From NCBI GenBank assembly GCA_900555005.1, contig USJM01000138.1, positions 1-5,209 on the forward strand: DNA of 5,209 nt. Reading direction: 5' to 3'. The notes under the pieces are model-generated. The model did not search any database. It saw nothing but the letters and a program-made list of their open reading frames with translations, and was not told the origin of the DNA. This stretch comes from an uncultured Lachnospiraceae bacterium (GTDB taxonomy: Bacteria > Bacillota_A > Clostridia > Lachnospirales > Lachnospiraceae). The translations under genes and the position numbers were made by a program. Positions within the stretch are counted from its first letter, which is position 1; the number at the start of each line of letters is the position of its first letter. This document shows positions 5,113 to 5,209 of this stretch, piece by piece.

Positions 5113-5209
5113 ACAGTTACAAAGCTCCCATCCAGTCAATCTCTGTATGAGGAATTTCATCAGCTGGCAGTCCAGAAAAAGCAGGACTACGCTGAGTACC
5201 GTCAGATCA
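5113..5209 (+). pseudogene. Relaxase C-terminal fragment, runs off the window
   Basis: The plus-strand frame from about 5113 reads TVTKLPSSQSLYEEFHQLAV, then QKKQDYAEYRQI, and continues past the end of the window. The pattern LYEEF-QL-KK-YAEYR is typical of the helical C-terminal region of relaxases (mobilization nucleases) from Firmicute conjugative elements, which nick oriT. No relaxase catalytic motifs (HUH histidines, N-terminal tyrosine) occur upstream. Instead the frame meets the transposase fragment, with a TAG at 5074-5076. The gene has therefore lost its N-terminal part, probably through the IS event and a deletion. The match is short, so the identification is moderate. Confidence 0.45.

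Noticed and set aside
4917..5150. 77-codon plus-strand open frame rich in hydrophobic residues
   Set aside because: It is the antisense of the transposase fragment and has no ribosome binding site.
1..5209. CRISPR array, tRNA or rRNA gene, origin of transfer
   Set aside because: No regularly spaced repeats, no tRNA arms and no recognisable oriT next to the relaxase fragment were seen on either strand.

Overview
This window looks like part of a decaying integrative conjugative or mobilizable element from a Gram-positive host, most likely a gut Clostridia-type Firmicute. The reasons are strong AGGAGG-type ribosome binding sites, gene content typical of such elements (sigma-like HTH protein, SNF2 helicase, small zinc ribbon protein, Smr-domain protein, relaxase tail), and an IS remnant. 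Host and element type are inferred; no integrase, att site, oriT, tRNA, rRNA or CRISPR array is visible.

Left part (1-1582): a terminator ends transcription from outside the window. After a palindromic site comes an unrecognised 361-residue charged, coiled-coil-rich protein, then a strong hairpin terminator, a second copy of the same palindromic site (GTTCG-N8-CGAAC), and a 68-residue zinc ribbon protein. Both genes look intact.

Middle (1583-2794): a 434-base leader without a convincing large gene contains a 12-bp terminator-like stem, a 15-codon mini-ORF with a good ribosome binding site, a GGAACCGG/CCGGTTCC hairpin and a hairpin that buries the ribosome binding site of the next gene. That gene is an intact 222-residue protein with a sigma-70 region 4-like helix-turn-helix. 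A further hairpin and a short palindrome follow.

Right part (2795-5209): everything looks broken. The SNF2 helicase has three single-base indels, a lost Walker A glycine and a missing C-terminus, and runs into a fragment of an unidentified gene. A small membrane protein is frameshifted by an exact 17-bp tandem duplication. Its ancestral stop overlaps the start of an Smr-domain gene (ATGA) that carries its own 1-base deletion. After a strong terminator there is a minus-strand DDE transposase fragment (IS1634/IS4-like) abutting a plus-strand relaxase C-terminal fragment that runs off the window.

All element genes read rightwards and probably formed one or two operons. The intact regulatory-type genes on the left contrast with the eroded helicase-to-relaxase block on the right. 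I see no convincing new defence or other multi-gene system. The most interesting novelties are the paired palindromic sites and the structured leader before the sigma-like gene.
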